Shown one piece after another: positions 26,064 to 34,965 of a DNA stretch of 64,000 nt. Within the stretch, counting starts at the first letter, position 1. Each line of letters starts with the position of its first letter. Position numbers and translations under genes: made by a program. This DNA comes from Candidatus Gastranaerophilales bacterium. Lineage in GTDB: Bacteria > Cyanobacteriota > Vampirovibrionia > Gastranaerophilales > Gastranaerophilaceae. The notes under the pieces are model-generated. The model did no database searches. It had not been told where the DNA came from and saw nothing but the letters and a program-made list of their open reading frames with translations. The stretch is from positions 1-64,000 of the forward strand of contig CANQLG010000007.1 in the NCBI GenBank assembly GCA_947624645.1. The letters are read 5' to 3'.

Positions 26064-26873
26064 ATGAAAGTTAAATTGCTTTTAGTGCAATTGGAAGCAA
26101 TTGCAGGGGATATTGATAAAAATATATTAAAAGTTGAACATCTGCTAAAAAACAGCGGCTATACCAATAGTGATATAATTGTTCTGCCTGAATTATGGAC
26201 ATCGGGATGGGATTGCCCTAATTTTCATAAGGTTTCGGAAGAATTGACAACTTCAAAAACCTATAAATTCTTGAAACAAACAGCTGTTAAATATAATTCA
26301 AATGTAATAGGCGGAAGTGCAATCCTGCATAAAAACGGACAAAAAGACAGAAATACCTGTATTATTCTGGATAGAAAAGGTAATATAATTACCACATACG
26401 ATAAATATCATCTCTTTTCTCATAGAGGTGAGGCAGAAGGCAGTTATCTTGAAGAGGGGGATACTCCTGTTATAGCAAAAACCGATGCTGGGAAAATAGG
26501 AATTTCAATTTGCTATGATATCAGATTCCCCGAAATGTTCAGATTATATGCATTTAATGGTGTTGATTATATTGTTAATATGGCTGCTTGGCCAAAATCT
26601 TTTATTGATGAATATACTACATTATCTAAAGCACGGGCTATTGAGAATCAACTATACTTTGTTTCTTCCTGTCTGACGGGTAAAATAAATGAATCATTTA
26701 ATTTCAGCGGGCATTCTTTTGTAACCGATTATAAAGGAAGAATTGTTGCAAAACTTGCCGAAGAAGAAAAAGTTTTATATGCTGAACTTGATATTGATGA
26801 AATGAATCAATATCGTAAACAAATGCCTATTTTAAAAGATACAAAACCTAAATATCAAATATTGGAGAACTAA
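26064..26873 (+). CDS. Carbon-nitrogen hydrolase (nitrilase superfamily, omega-amidase-like)
   Basis: 269 aa. The Glu-Lys-Cys triad of the family is visible: Glu in VLPELWTSGWD, Lys in TYDKYHLFS and Cys in GISICYDIRFPEMFR. The GEAEGSYLEEGDTP segment and the FSGHSFVTDYKGRIVA block point to the Nit2/YafV omega-amidase subgroup, which deaminates 2-oxoglutaramate or 2-oxosuccinamate, but substrate is not fixed by sequence. The dacB gene begins on its stop codon (TAATG). No Shine-Dalgarno; leaderless start suggested. Confidence 0.9.
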   Translation: MKVKLLLVQLEAIAGDIDKNILKVEHLLKNSGYTNSDIIVLPELWTSGWDCPNFHKVSEELTTSKTYKFLKQTAVKYNSNVIGGSAILHKNGQKDRNTCIILDRKGNIITTYDKYHLFSHRGEAEGSYLEEGDTPVIAKTDAGKIGISICYDIRFPEMFRLYAFNGVDYIVNMAAWPKSFIDEYTTLSKARAIENQLYFVSSCLTGKINESFNFSGHSFVTDYKGRIVAKLAEEEKVLYAELDIDEMNQYRKQMPILKDTKPKYQILEN

Positions 26874-28228
26874 TGAAGAAATTTTTTGTTTTATTAATCG
26901 GTATAATAGTAAGTATTAATGCAAGTTTTGCAATATCTGTCGTTAAAATTGAAAAAGAATTAAAAACAAGCGGACTGGATGATAGTGCTATTATTGCAAT
27001 GTCTATAAAAAATGCAAAAACAGGTGATGTGGTTTTTGAACATAATGCCAAAAAGCTTTTGCATCCCGCTTCTACCTTGAAAATATTTTCAACTTATGCG
27101 GCTGTTGAAACTTTGGGATACGACTATTTATTTAAAACGGAATTTTATACCGATAATGAAAAGAATTTGTATATAAAGCTCGGTGCGGATCCGATGTTAA
27201 CAACCGCCCAACTAAAAGAGGCTTTCAGTCAAGTCAAAGAAAAATCAGGCAATAGTTATAATAATTTATATATTGATGACAGTATTATTGATAAAAAAGA
27301 GTTTCCCGAAGGTTGGATATGGGAGGATGAAATTAATCCGTATACTCCGAAGATAAGTTCTTATAATCTTGACGGCAATGTAGTAACGGGTATAATGACA
27401 AAAAATCCTCAAGGTTTTATGAATATTGAAGTTAAACCTAAATGTCCGATGACGGTTGTAAGTAATATAAAAGCAGGTGCTGATCTTGAGGCGCTCAGTA
27501 TCAACAGATATCCTTGGCAAAATCCTGAAGTTGTTGAAATCTACGGATATATGAAAAATCCTTCAAGGCTCGTTATCCCGATAAGCTCTCCAAGAAGATA
27601 TTTTATTTATAATATTGAAAAAATAATGGAAGAATATAATATAAAAATAACTAATACTTCTTTCAGCTCGCAAATATTACCGAAAAATGCCGAATTAGTT
27701 GCCCAAATAACAAATCCTGTCAGAAGAATTATTCCTTTGATATTACGAAACAGTAATAATCTTATGGCTGAAACATTATTGAAAGTTGCATCCGCACAAA
27801 AATATTCCGCAACGGGAACTAATGTATTGGGTACAAATCTTTTTAATGAATTTTATAAAAAACTCGGACTTGATACGGATAAAATAATTATAAGAGACGG
27901 AAGCGGAGTATCAAGAAAAAATCTTGTATCTGCCGATTGGATGAGTGATGCGCTGAATAAATTGTATAAAGAAAAGGATTTTGAAAAATATAAAGAAAAT
28001 ATGGCGCAAGCCGGTGACGGCACATTGGATAAAAGATTATACGATTTAAGAGGCGAGGCTTGGCTTAAAACAGGTTCTCTGTCTAATGTCAGTGCTATTG
28101 CCGGTTATATTAATTCTAAAGACGGTAATACATATTCAGTTGTTTTATTTGAACAAAATTTTACTCAAAAACAAACTGATATTAAGGCTTTTGAAGATGA
28201 AATCATTAAATTAATTTATGACCGATAG
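26873..28228 (+). CDS. dacB: D-alanyl-D-alanine carboxypeptidase/endopeptidase (PBP4, family S13)
   Basis: 451 aa with an N-terminal signal peptide (MKKFFVLLIGIIVSINASFA). Penicillin-binding motifs: SxxK as STLK in HPASTLKIFSTYA (about 65-77), SxN as SNN in ILRNSNNLMAETLL, and KTG in EAWLKTGSLSN. It trims or cleaves peptidoglycan peptides in the periplasm. The insertion between SxxK and SxN is normal for S13. Linked to the nitrilase gene by a one-base overlap. Confidence 0.92.
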   Translation: MKKFFVLLIGIIVSINASFAISVVKIEKELKTSGLDDSAIIAMSIKNAKTGDVVFEHNAKKLLHPASTLKIFSTYAAVETLGYDYLFKTEFYTDNEKNLYIKLGADPMLTTAQLKEAFSQVKEKSGNSYNNLYIDDSIIDKKEFPEGWIWEDEINPYTPKISSYNLDGNVVTGIMTKNPQGFMNIEVKPKCPMTVVSNIKAGADLEALSINRYPWQNPEVVEIYGYMKNPSRLVIPISSPRRYFIYNIEKIMEEYNIKITNTSFSSQILPKNAELVAQITNPVRRIIPLILRNSNNLMAETLLKVASAQKYSATGTNVLGTNLFNEFYKKLGLDTDKIIIRDGSGVSRKNLVSADWMSDALNKLYKEKDFEKYKENMAQAGDGTLDKRLYDLRGEAWLKTGSLSNVSAIAGYINSKDGNTYSVVLFEQNFTQKQTDIKAFEDEIIKLIYDR

Positions 28229-28256
28229 AATTATTACAACAGGTGATTTTTTAAGG

Positions 28257-28291
28257 CTCCTTTAGTTTTATATTTTAATAAACTAAAGGAG
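28257..28291 (+). promoter_or_regulatory. Hairpin sequestering the desulfoferrodoxin ribosome site
   Basis: CTCCTTTAGTTT (28257-28268) and AAACTAAAGGAG (28280-28291) form a perfect 12-bp stem with an 11-nt loop. The right arm contains AAAGGAG, the Shine-Dalgarno of dfx (ATG 28299), and is followed by a run of six T reaching the ATG. It could be a terminator for dacB, a switch on dfx translation, or both. Confidence 0.7.
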
Positions 28292-28298
28292 ATTTTTT

Positions 28299-28706
28299 AT
28301 GACTGAACAGCTTCAAATATATAAATGTAATGTATGCGGAAATATTGTAGAAGTAGTTAATCAAGGAACAGGTGAACTTGTATGCTGCTCTGTACCTATG
28401 GAACAATTGCAAGAACACTCTAATGATGATAATGCCATGGAAAAACATGTTCCTATTATTACTATGGAAGGTGAAAATAAAACAATAAGAATAGGTTCTA
28501 TCCCTCATCCTATGGAAAAGGAACATTATATTATTTTTATTGAAGCAATTTCAGCGGATAAAAAGTATTTGAAACGTAAATTTTTATATCCGAATGAAGA
28601 ACCAAAAATGGAATTGAAAGCTGATTGTTCTTATAATGAATTTACTGCACGTGAGCTTTGTAATATTCACGGACTATGGAAAAGCGAATTTAATTCAAAA
28701 AATTAA
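28299..28706 (+). CDS. dfx: Desulfoferrodoxin (superoxide reductase)
   Basis: 135-aa, two-iron superoxide reductase. Center I ligands CNVCGN and the later CC pair (about 10-31) form the rubredoxin-like site. Center II, which reduces superoxide to hydrogen peroxide, is shown by EKHVPII and the C-terminal CNIHGLW. Electrons probably come from rubredoxin (37326). Normal length for the two-domain form. Its ribosome site is inside the preceding hairpin. Confidence 0.95.
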   Translation: MTEQLQIYKCNVCGNIVEVVNQGTGELVCCSVPMEQLQEHSNDDNAMEKHVPIITMEGENKTIRIGSIPHPMEKEHYIIFIEAISADKKYLKRKFLYPNEEPKMELKADCSYNEFTARELCNIHGLWKSEFNSKN

Positions 28707-28730
28707 ATTATGTAAAATTTTTTTATAATT

Positions 28731-28758
28731 TTTACAAGCTTTATATATCTGTTATAAT
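28731..28758 (+). promoter_or_regulatory. Promoter of MinD/CooC-like ATPase gene
   Basis: TTTACA (28731-28736), 16-bp spacer, TATAAT (28753-28758), with the ATG at 28784 and TTGGAGA ribosome site between. Confidence 0.6.
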
Positions 28759-28783
28759 ACCAAAGTGACTATTGGAGAATATA

Positions 28784-29539
28784 ATGACAGTATCAATTGC
28801 GGTTACAGGCAAAGGCGGAAGCGGTAAAACTACTGTTACAAAAGCACTTTGGCATGTTATAAGAGAAAAACATCCTGAAAAAACAGTTTTATTGTTTGAT
28901 AATGACCTTACTAATGAATTGGGACACAGTTTCGGTAAAGATATAAGGCAGACAATATACGGTATAAGGAGCGGTAAGCACGAATATAAAACGGGTATTC
29001 CCGATAATATGACAAAGCAGGAATATATTGAATGGGCGCTTGAAGATATTCTTGTTCCGCTTGATAATTATACGGATATCATTGTTTCTTGGCTGATAGG
29101 GTCAAAAGATTGCCGTTGCCCGATTACCAAACAAATTAATGATGCGTTGGTTAAGCTTATAGCAAGATATGATTTCGTCATTTTTGATTGTGAATTTGAT
29201 TTAAAATATTTGTACCAACTTGTTGATATTCCGATTGATGTTACATTGGTTATAGCACGCCCGAATGAAGCTTCGATACATCTTGCAAAAAGAATTGAAG
29301 AATATAGTGCCAAATATGCGGCAGGAGCTCAATTGGGCGTTATTTTGAATAAAGTTAACAACCAAGAAATTGAACCGCTGTTAGATTTATTAAATAAGTA
29401 TGATTTAGCTACGCTTGGAACTATTCCACGTGATGATTTACTAAAACAAAACAGGATTTCTAAAGAATCAAAAGTGGTTAAAGATGCTGTTGAACAGTTA
29501 TATTACAGGTTGAATATACCGCAAAGCGAGGAATTGTAA
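28784..29539 (+). CDS. CooC/MinD-like P-loop ATPase
   Basis: 251 aa. Deviant Walker A GKGGSGKTTVT follows the N-terminal strand (SIAVTGKGGSGKTT), a signature of the MinD/ParA/CooC (SIMIBI) class; FVIFDCEFDL is the Walker B region. I take ATG 28784, which has GGAG six bases upstream; a TTG at 28772 would overlap that ribosome site. SKDCRCPI places two cysteines at about 111-113, seen in metal-insertion CooC proteins, but no CO dehydrogenase is in the window. Substrate unknown. One-base overlap (TAATG) with folD. Confidence 0.8.
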   Translation: MTVSIAVTGKGGSGKTTVTKALWHVIREKHPEKTVLLFDNDLTNELGHSFGKDIRQTIYGIRSGKHEYKTGIPDNMTKQEYIEWALEDILVPLDNYTDIIVSWLIGSKDCRCPITKQINDALVKLIARYDFVIFDCEFDLKYLYQLVDIPIDVTLVIARPNEASIHLAKRIEEYSAKYAAGAQLGVILNKVNNQEIEPLLDLLNKYDLATLGTIPRDDLLKQNRISKESKVVKDAVEQLYYRLNIPQSEEL

Positions 29540-30387
29540 TGGGTGTTATTTTAGACGGGAAAAAACTTGCGGATAATATTATTGAAGAACTTCGTACAGC
29601 TTCTTTGAAATTAACAAAAAAACCTAAGCTCGCAGTGATTATTGTCGGAGACAACCCTGCTTCTCAGATTTATGTCAGAAATAAACAAAAAACGGCTCAA
29701 TATATAGGATTTGACTCGCTTGTAATTTCCTTGGAGAATAACGTCTCGGAAGACAGTATTCTTGAACATATTTATATTCTTAATGAAGATAAAGATATAA
29801 ATGCGATATTATTGCAGCTTCCGATAAATGAAAAATTTAACAAAAAACGTATTATTGAAGCTATTGAGCCTATTAAAGATGTGGATGGATTTACTTCATA
29901 TAATTTTGGCAGATTGGCATTAGGCTATGAGCCGTTTTCTTATCCTTGCACACCAAAAGGTATTATAAGGCTTTTAGAGGAGTATAATATAAGTTTAGAA
30001 GGCAAAAAAGCTATTGTTATCGGACGTTCAAATATTGTCGGGAAGCCTATGGCTCTAATGTTGCAACAAAAAAATGCTACCGTTATTTGTGCAAACAGTT
30101 ATACCAAAAATCTTAAAGAACTTTCTTATATGGCTGATATTGTTATTAGTGCTGTCGGTAAACCAAAATTTATTGATTCGTCATTTATTAAAGAAAATGC
30201 AGTAATTATTGATGTTGGTATCAACAGAGTGAATGATAAATTGACGGGTGATGTCGATTTTGAAAGTGTTAAAGATAAAGCTTCATTTATTACGCCTGTT
30301 CCAAAAGGTGTAGGACCTATGACCATTGCAATGCTTATGGAAAATACTCTTAATTTATATAATATTCAGAGCAGATTAATTTTATAA
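29539..30387 (+). CDS. folD: Bifunctional methylenetetrahydrofolate dehydrogenase/cyclohydrolase
   Basis: 282-aa cytoplasmic enzyme interconverting methylene-, methenyl- and formyl-tetrahydrofolate. Conserved VRNKQKTAQYIGF (catalytic lysine), LLQLPINEK, DVDGF, the nucleotide-binding GRSNIVGKPMA and VPKGVGPMTIAMLMENT are present. Works with glyA (42154) and fmt (45026) in one-carbon metabolism. Starts on the stop of the ATPase gene. Confidence 0.95.
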   Translation: MGVILDGKKLADNIIEELRTASLKLTKKPKLAVIIVGDNPASQIYVRNKQKTAQYIGFDSLVISLENNVSEDSILEHIYILNEDKDINAILLQLPINEKFNKKRIIEAIEPIKDVDGFTSYNFGRLALGYEPFSYPCTPKGIIRLLEEYNISLEGKKAIVIGRSNIVGKPMALMLQQKNATVICANSYTKNLKELSYMADIVISAVGKPKFIDSSFIKENAVIIDVGINRVNDKLTGDVDFESVKDKASFITPVPKGVGPMTIAMLMENTLNLYNIQSRLIL

Positions 30388-30495
30388 TTGTTAAGAAATT
30401 TTATTTTTAATTAATATACATGTTTAGAAATTATGTTATTTCGGCATATATATAAATAGTTATGTGAGTGTCTGTTTATAAAAGTCAGGAAAGAA

Positions 30496-30768
30496 ATGAT
30501 TTTAGAATACAAAGTAAATGATTTAAATGTACAGGCCGCTTGGCTTAAAACTTTATATGATTTGGTTGAAGAACTGAATTGTAAATGCCAGACATTCATT
30601 GATGAATCATATAACAGAACCAATAAAAACTTTGACAGAATGAGAACTATAAAGATTTACGGTTCGGACACAATGTTAGGATGGTTCAAATTGCGTATGG
30701 AACGCTATTCTCATTTTATTTTTAATTTTAACGAACAGCCGGATATTAAGAGTGGTTTTGTAGAATAG
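30496..30768 (+). CDS. Hypothetical protein, 90 aa
   Basis: Not recognised. ATG 30496 follows AGGAAAG. The protein is soluble, with aromatic-rich helices and a mixed charge (WLKTLYDLVEELNCKCQTFI, then TMLGWFKLRMERYSHFIF). No known motif. It is separate from folD by 108 bp and ends just before a short hairpin convergent with rfbA. Codon usage looks like neighbours, and the ribosome site supports translation. Confidence 0.5.
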   Translation: MILEYKVNDLNVQAAWLKTLYDLVEELNCKCQTFIDESYNRTNKNFDRMRTIKIYGSDTMLGWFKLRMERYSHFIFNFNEQPDIKSGFVE

Positions 30769-30790
30769 TTGTATAGGTTTCAGTTTAGAA

Positions 30791-30811
30791 AGGCACCGGT
30801 AAACGGTGCCT
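30791..30811 (-). terminator. Hairpin at the end of the rfb operon
   Basis: AGGCACCG-GTAAA-CGGTGCCT, 8-bp G/C-rich stem, between convergent genes. It lacks a clear U-run on either strand, so termination is only probable. Confidence 0.5.
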
Positions 30812-30816
30812 ATAAA

Positions 30817-31686
30817 TTATTTTATATTTGCAATGTAATTATAGTAAGGATTTTTTGGGAATTTATCACTTATACTGTTTAATTGTTCTTTATCAATAAA
30901 TCCCATTCTGTACGCTATTTCTTCAAGACAAGCTATTTTTAATCCTTGATTGTCTTCAATAGTTTTGACAAATTGGCTTGCTTGTAAAAGTGACTCATGA
31001 GTACCTGTATCAAGCCAAGCAAAACCTCTGCCCAGTATTTCAACGGTTATTGTATTTAATTTTAAATAAGTATTATTTAAATCGGTAATTTCAAGTTCAT
31101 TACGGGCTGACGGTTTTTGTGTTTTAACGTATTCTACTACATTATTATCGTAAAAATAAAGTCCTGTTACTGCATATTTGGATTTGGGTTTTTGGGGCTT
31201 TTCTTCAATGGAAATAACTTGCGCATTTTCATCAAACTCAACCACCCCAAAACGTTGAGGATCTTTTACTTCATAAGCGAATAAAGTAGCACCGCCTATT
31301 GTTTCGGTTCTTTCTGCTGCATTTTTAAGCATTTGTGAAAATGAAGGTCCGTAAAAGATATTGTCACCTAATATAAGTGCAACGCTGTCCGAACCGATAA
31401 ATTCTTTTCCCAAAATAAATGCCTGAGCTAAACCGTCGGGACTTGGTTGCTCTTTATATTCAAATTTAACTCCGAATTGACTTCCGTCTCCCAACAGTAT
31501 TTTAAATAAAGGTAAATCCTTTGGTGTTGATATAATTAATATCTCTTTTATGCCTGCAAGCATTAATACTGATATCGGATGATAAATCATCGGCTTATCA
31601 TAAACAGGTAATAATTGTTTTGATGTCGCAATCGTTGAAGGGTATAATCTTGTACCCGAGCCTCCTGCTAAAACTATTCCTTTCAT
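30817..31686 (-). CDS. rfbA: Glucose-1-phosphate thymidylyltransferase
   Basis: 289 aa, first enzyme of dTDP-L-rhamnose synthesis: dTTP plus glucose-1-phosphate gives dTDP-glucose. Nucleotide-binding [41 protein letters not shown], and the [10 protein letters not shown] segment are present. ATG 31686 is preferred over GTG 31692 because GAGG is then well placed. It overlaps the stop of rfbD. Last gene of the rfbCBDA unit. Confidence 0.95.
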   Translation of the reverse strand: MKGIVLAGGSGTRLYPSTIATSKQLLPVYDKPMIYHPISVLMLAGIKEILIISTPKDLPLFKILLGDGSQFGVKFEYKEQPSPDGLAQAFILGKEFIGSDSVALILGDNIFYGPSFSQMLKNAAERTETIGGATLFAYEVKDPQRFGVVEFDENAQVISIEEKPQKPKSKYAVTGLYFYDNNVVEYVKTQKPSARNELEITDLNNTYLKLNTITVEILGRGFAWLDTGTHESLLQASQFVKTIEDNQGLKIACLEEIAYRMGFIDKEQLNSISDKFPKNPYYNYIANIK

Positions 31687-32504
31687 TCGCACCTCAATTC
31701 CATATAATCTTTAAGTGCCGTTTCCCAGTTTCTGCATATTTTATTGTTTTCCATAATGCTGTTTAAAGGCCTTTGGGCAGGACGCGGATATTCTTGTGTT
31801 GTACAAGGTTTTAAATTAACCTTATATCCTCCCAGTTCATAAATTTTTTTTGCAAACCCAAACCAGCTTGTTTTTCCGCTTCCGCATACATGGTATATCC
31901 CATAAGGCATATTATTTTTAATAATTTTAATAATTCCGTTTGCAAGTTCAACAGTCCAAGTTGGGCATCCTATCTGGTCATCAACTACTTTTATTTCTTC
32001 TTTATCTTTTAAACTTATCATTGTTTCCACAAAATTTTTACCATGATGTCCGTATAACCAGCTTGTTCTTGTAATATAATATTTTTCGCAGGTTTGAACC
32101 GCTTTTTCTCCTTCATATTTTGTTTTTCCGTATATATTCTTTGGATTCGGAATATCTTGAGGAGTGTATTTACCTTTTTTTGTACCGTCAAATACATAAT
32201 CTGTTGAAATGTATATTAAAGTTATATCATTTTGTTTACATATTTTTGCCAAATTTTCAGTTCCGATTACATTGATTTTATGCGCATTATCACTATCTTC
32301 TTCAGCTTTATCCACATTGGTATATGCAGCACAATGGATAACATAATCAGGATGTTCTTTATTTAAAACGGATTTTACGGAATCAGGGTTTGTAATATCC
32401 AGATTATCGATATCGGTTTCAACTACGTCGAATCCTTCATCTTCAAGCATTGGGCATAAATCTTGCCCAAGCATTCCTTTTGCTCCCGTAACAAGAACTT
32501 TCAT
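31683..32504 (-). CDS. rfbD: dTDP-4-dehydrorhamnose reductase
   Basis: 273-aa NADPH-dependent short-chain (SDR) reductase, last step to dTDP-L-rhamnose. Rossmann motif [11 protein letters not shown] (7-17), the catalytic [17 protein letters not shown] with tyrosine and lysine, and [10 protein letters not shown] near the C-terminus are typical. Its ATG directly follows rfbB's stop; it overlaps rfbA by four bases. Confidence 0.95.
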   Translation of the reverse strand: MKVLVTGAKGMLGQDLCPMLEDEGFDVVETDIDNLDITNPDSVKSVLNKEHPDYVIHCAAYTNVDKAEEDSDNAHKINVIGTENLAKICKQNDITLIYISTDYVFDGTKKGKYTPQDIPNPKNIYGKTKYEGEKAVQTCEKYYITRTSWLYGHHGKNFVETMISLKDKEEIKVVDDQIGCPTWTVELANGIIKIIKNNMPYGIYHVCGSGKTSWFGFAKKIYELGGYKVNLKPCTTQEYPRPAQRPLNSIMENNKICRNWETALKDYMELRCE

Positions 32505-33488
32505 TTAAACAACTCCCGCTTTTTTGTTTTCAATACTTTTAATCCAGTTTTGATTATTTAAATACCAATCAATAGTTATTTTTATACCCTGCTCAAAAGT
32601 TAAAGACGGCTGCCAGCCAAGTTCTGATTGAATTTTATCGTTACTTATAGCATATCGTCTGTCATGTCCGAGCCTGTCTTTTACATATTCGATTGAGCTT
32701 TCATCTTTGCCCATTGCATCAAGTATCAGTTTGGTAATTTCAAGGTTTGTTTTCTCATTATGTCCGCCGATATTATATACTTCCCCGACTCTGCCATTAT
32801 GTAATACAGTATCTATTGCACTGCAATGGTCATAAACATAAAGCCAATCTCTTACATTCATACCGTCACCATATACAGGCACCTTTTCTCCCTTTAATAG
32901 TTTTGATATAAAGAAAGGAATCAATTTTTCGGGATATTGATAGGGACCGTAATTATTTGAACACCTTGTAGTTAAAACAGGCAATTTGTACGTTTCATAA
33001 TATGCTCTGACAAGTAAATCTGCACTTGCTTTTGATGCCGAATACGGACTGTTGGGTGAAATCGGAGTTGTTTCATAAAAATATCCCGTTTTGCCTAAAG
33101 TTCCGTATACTTCATCCGTTGATACCTGTAAATATCTCTGAATATTTGATTCTTTTGCACATTGCAATAAATTCAGGGTACCTTGAACATTTGTTTCTAT
33201 GAATATTTCAGGTCCCGTTATTGACCTGTCAACATGGCTTTCCGCCGCAAAATTTACTATACAGTCTATGTCTTGCGTTAATAATTCTCTGACTAATTTT
33301 TTATCACATATATTTCCGTGTACAAATGTATAGTTAGGATTATTCTTTATGTCGTTTAGATTTTCTATATTCCCAGCATAAGTTAGTGCATCAAGATTTA
33401 TTACTTTGTAATCAGGATATTTGTTGATTATATGCCTGATAAAACAACTGCCTATAAATCCTGCTCCGCCTGTTACTATTATCTTCAT
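32505..33488 (-). CDS. rfbB: dTDP-glucose 4,6-dehydratase
   Basis: 327-aa extended SDR enzyme that converts dTDP-glucose to the 4-keto-6-deoxy sugar. NAD-binding GGAGFIGSCF (7-16), SHVDRSI, the TDEVYG active-site stretch, YSASKASAD with catalytic Tyr/Lys, and RCSNNYGPYQYPEKLIP are all visible. Overlaps rfbC by four bases (ATGA) and is followed directly by rfbD. Confidence 0.96.
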   Translation of the reverse strand: MKIIVTGGAGFIGSCFIRHIINKYPDYKVINLDALTYAGNIENLNDIKNNPNYTFVHGNICDKKLVRELLTQDIDCIVNFAAESHVDRSITGPEIFIETNVQGTLNLLQCAKESNIQRYLQVSTDEVYGTLGKTGYFYETTPISPNSPYSASKASADLLVRAYYETYKLPVLTTRCSNNYGPYQYPEKLIPFFISKLLKGEKVPVYGDGMNVRDWLYVYDHCSAIDTVLHNGRVGEVYNIGGHNEKTNLEITKLILDAMGKDESSIEYVKDRLGHDRRYAISNDKIQSELGWQPSLTFEQGIKITIDWYLNNQNWIKSIENKKAGVV

Positions 33489-34036
33489 AAAGTTTCCTCT
33501 ATTTCCTTTAAAAACGGTTGATTTTTATCTTTTCCACTTAATATCGGACTAAAATCAATATCCCAATCAATATTAATATCAGGATCATTCCATCTGATAC
33601 CTCTATCATGGTCTTTTGAATATTCGTTTGAAGCTTTATAAAATATTTCTGCCGTATCACTTAAAACCGCAAAACCATGCGCAAAACCCTCAGGGATATA
33701 CAACATGTGCTTATTTTCTTCGGTTAACAGCACTTTTACCCATTGCTTATATGTCGGTGAATTTTTTCTTAAATCAACGGCAACATCTAAAATTTGACCT
33801 CTTATACATCTTATTATTTTAGCTTGAGCTTTCGGGGCAATCTGGTAATGTAATCCCCTTAAAACTCCTTTTGTTGATTTAGAATGATTATCCTGATTAA
33901 ATTCATCTTTTATTCCGTTTTCTAAAAATTCGGATTTTTTGTAGCTTTCAAGAAAAAATCCTCTTTCGTCTTCAAATACTCTAGGTATTATCAACTGAAC
34001 GTCTTTGACTTTTTGTTTAATAAATTCAAACGGCAT
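33485..34036 (-). CDS. rfbC: dTDP-4-dehydrorhamnose 3,5-epimerase
   Basis: 183-aa cupin epimerase. Catalytic-region FNQDNHSKSTKGVLRGLHYQ (about 46-65), the PEGFAHGF motif and late FYKASNEYSK are typical. It comes first in the minus-strand unit rfbC-rfbB-rfbD-rfbA, which is complete and tightly overlapped, so the cell can make dTDP-L-rhamnose for surface polysaccharide. Glycosyltransferases are not in the window. Confidence 0.96.
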   Translation of the reverse strand: MPFEFIKQKVKDVQLIIPRVFEDERGFFLESYKKSEFLENGIKDEFNQDNHSKSTKGVLRGLHYQIAPKAQAKIIRCIRGQILDVAVDLRKNSPTYKQWVKVLLTEENKHMLYIPEGFAHGFAVLSDTAEIFYKASNEYSKDHDRGIRWNDPDINIDWDIDFSPILSGKDKNQPFLKEIEETL

Positions 34037-34070
34037 TTGGTTTACCTCTTTGAATTATTATATTAAAAAA

Positions 34071-34838
34071 TTACTTAATTTCCAACAACAAATTTGTAAA
34101 TTCTATATCATCATAATCAACGGTATTAACTTTATATAAGTTATGACCTGTTTTAATTGTAACGTTGTTGTTTTGTTTAATTAGCCCTTTGGGTATAATA
34201 ATTTTTTGTCCGTCAGCATTAATTTTGATTTCGGCGATTTTAGCACCGTTAAAAAATACCTCGGGAGGACTTGAATATGCCGTTAAAACTCGGGATTGCC
34301 CCATCTTTTGAGCTTCCAGCGTATCTATGCCTATTATGGAACCTATAACAAGAATTAATTCTTCTTCTTGTTTTATAGGTTTAACGTTAAAATCTTTAGT
34401 GTAGAAAAATCCGCTTGAATTAAGACTAAATTCTCCCGCATTTGCGCTGCGTGATGAGTATGAATCATCCCCTATGTGTATCATATCCGTTTCAACTATA
34501 ATATCTTGTGGAGTCGTCTTTTCTATTCCCACTTGTATAGGACTTTTAGGGTTTTGGTTAAGTGTTAACGAATACGGTTTATATCCTGATTTTGCTACCG
34601 ACATTATAGTTGGTGAATCAATTTTTGTTTGCAGCTTAAAAGAACCGTCTTTTTTGGTTACCGTTTCATAATTCTTTGCCGGGATTTTTATAACTGCGCC
34701 TTCTATCGGGGTATTGGTATTATTATCATATATTTGATTAATGTTACGTTTGGTTTCTTTTTTTATTTCACCCGAAATAACTTTTGCAAATGCAGGTAAG
34801 CCTATTATTAAAATTATTAAACACAAAAATTTTTTCAT
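34071..34838 (-). CDS. Exported carboxypeptidase-regulatory-like (CnaB-type) protein
   Basis: 255 aa. Signal peptide MKKFLCLIILIIGLPAFA then a beta-sandwich of the carboxypeptidase regulatory-like kind: NTPIEGAVIKIPAKNYETVT followed by KKDGSFKL. The rest is unrecognised beta-rich sequence. I start at ATG 34838; TTG 34847 is possible. Likely periplasmic or surface, function unknown. It stands alone upstream of rfbC on the minus strand. Confidence 0.7.
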   Translation of the reverse strand: MKKFLCLIILIIGLPAFAKVISGEIKKETKRNINQIYDNNTNTPIEGAVIKIPAKNYETVTKKDGSFKLQTKIDSPTIMSVAKSGYKPYSLTLNQNPKSPIQVGIEKTTPQDIIVETDMIHIGDDSYSSRSANAGEFSLNSSGFFYTKDFNVKPIKQEEELILVIGSIIGIDTLEAQKMGQSRVLTAYSSPPEVFFNGAKIAEIKINADGQKIIIPKGLIKQNNNVTIKTGHNLYKVNTVDYDDIEFTNLLLEIK

Positions 34839-34912
34839 TATCCTCAAACCTTTTTTTTAGTTTAAGGAGAAGTTTGATTGTAAACCACAGTTATATGGAT
34901 ATACCCGAATAA

Positions 34913-34942
34913 ATAAGTCATGATTATTAAATCATGACTTAT
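34913..34942 (-). terminator. Terminator after the lysozyme-like gene
   Basis: AATAAGTCATGAT / ATCATGACTTATT, 13-bp stem with a small loop, lying just past the stop of the 730-aa gene and before the next minus-strand gene. The T-run is modest. Confidence 0.6.
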
Positions 34943-34965
34943 TAAAAATTAAATTATTTATAGTA

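Noticed and set aside
28784-29539. Naming the ATPase CooC for CO dehydrogenase
   Set aside because: The fold fits but no CO dehydrogenase or nickel gene is near; cysteines alone do not prove it.
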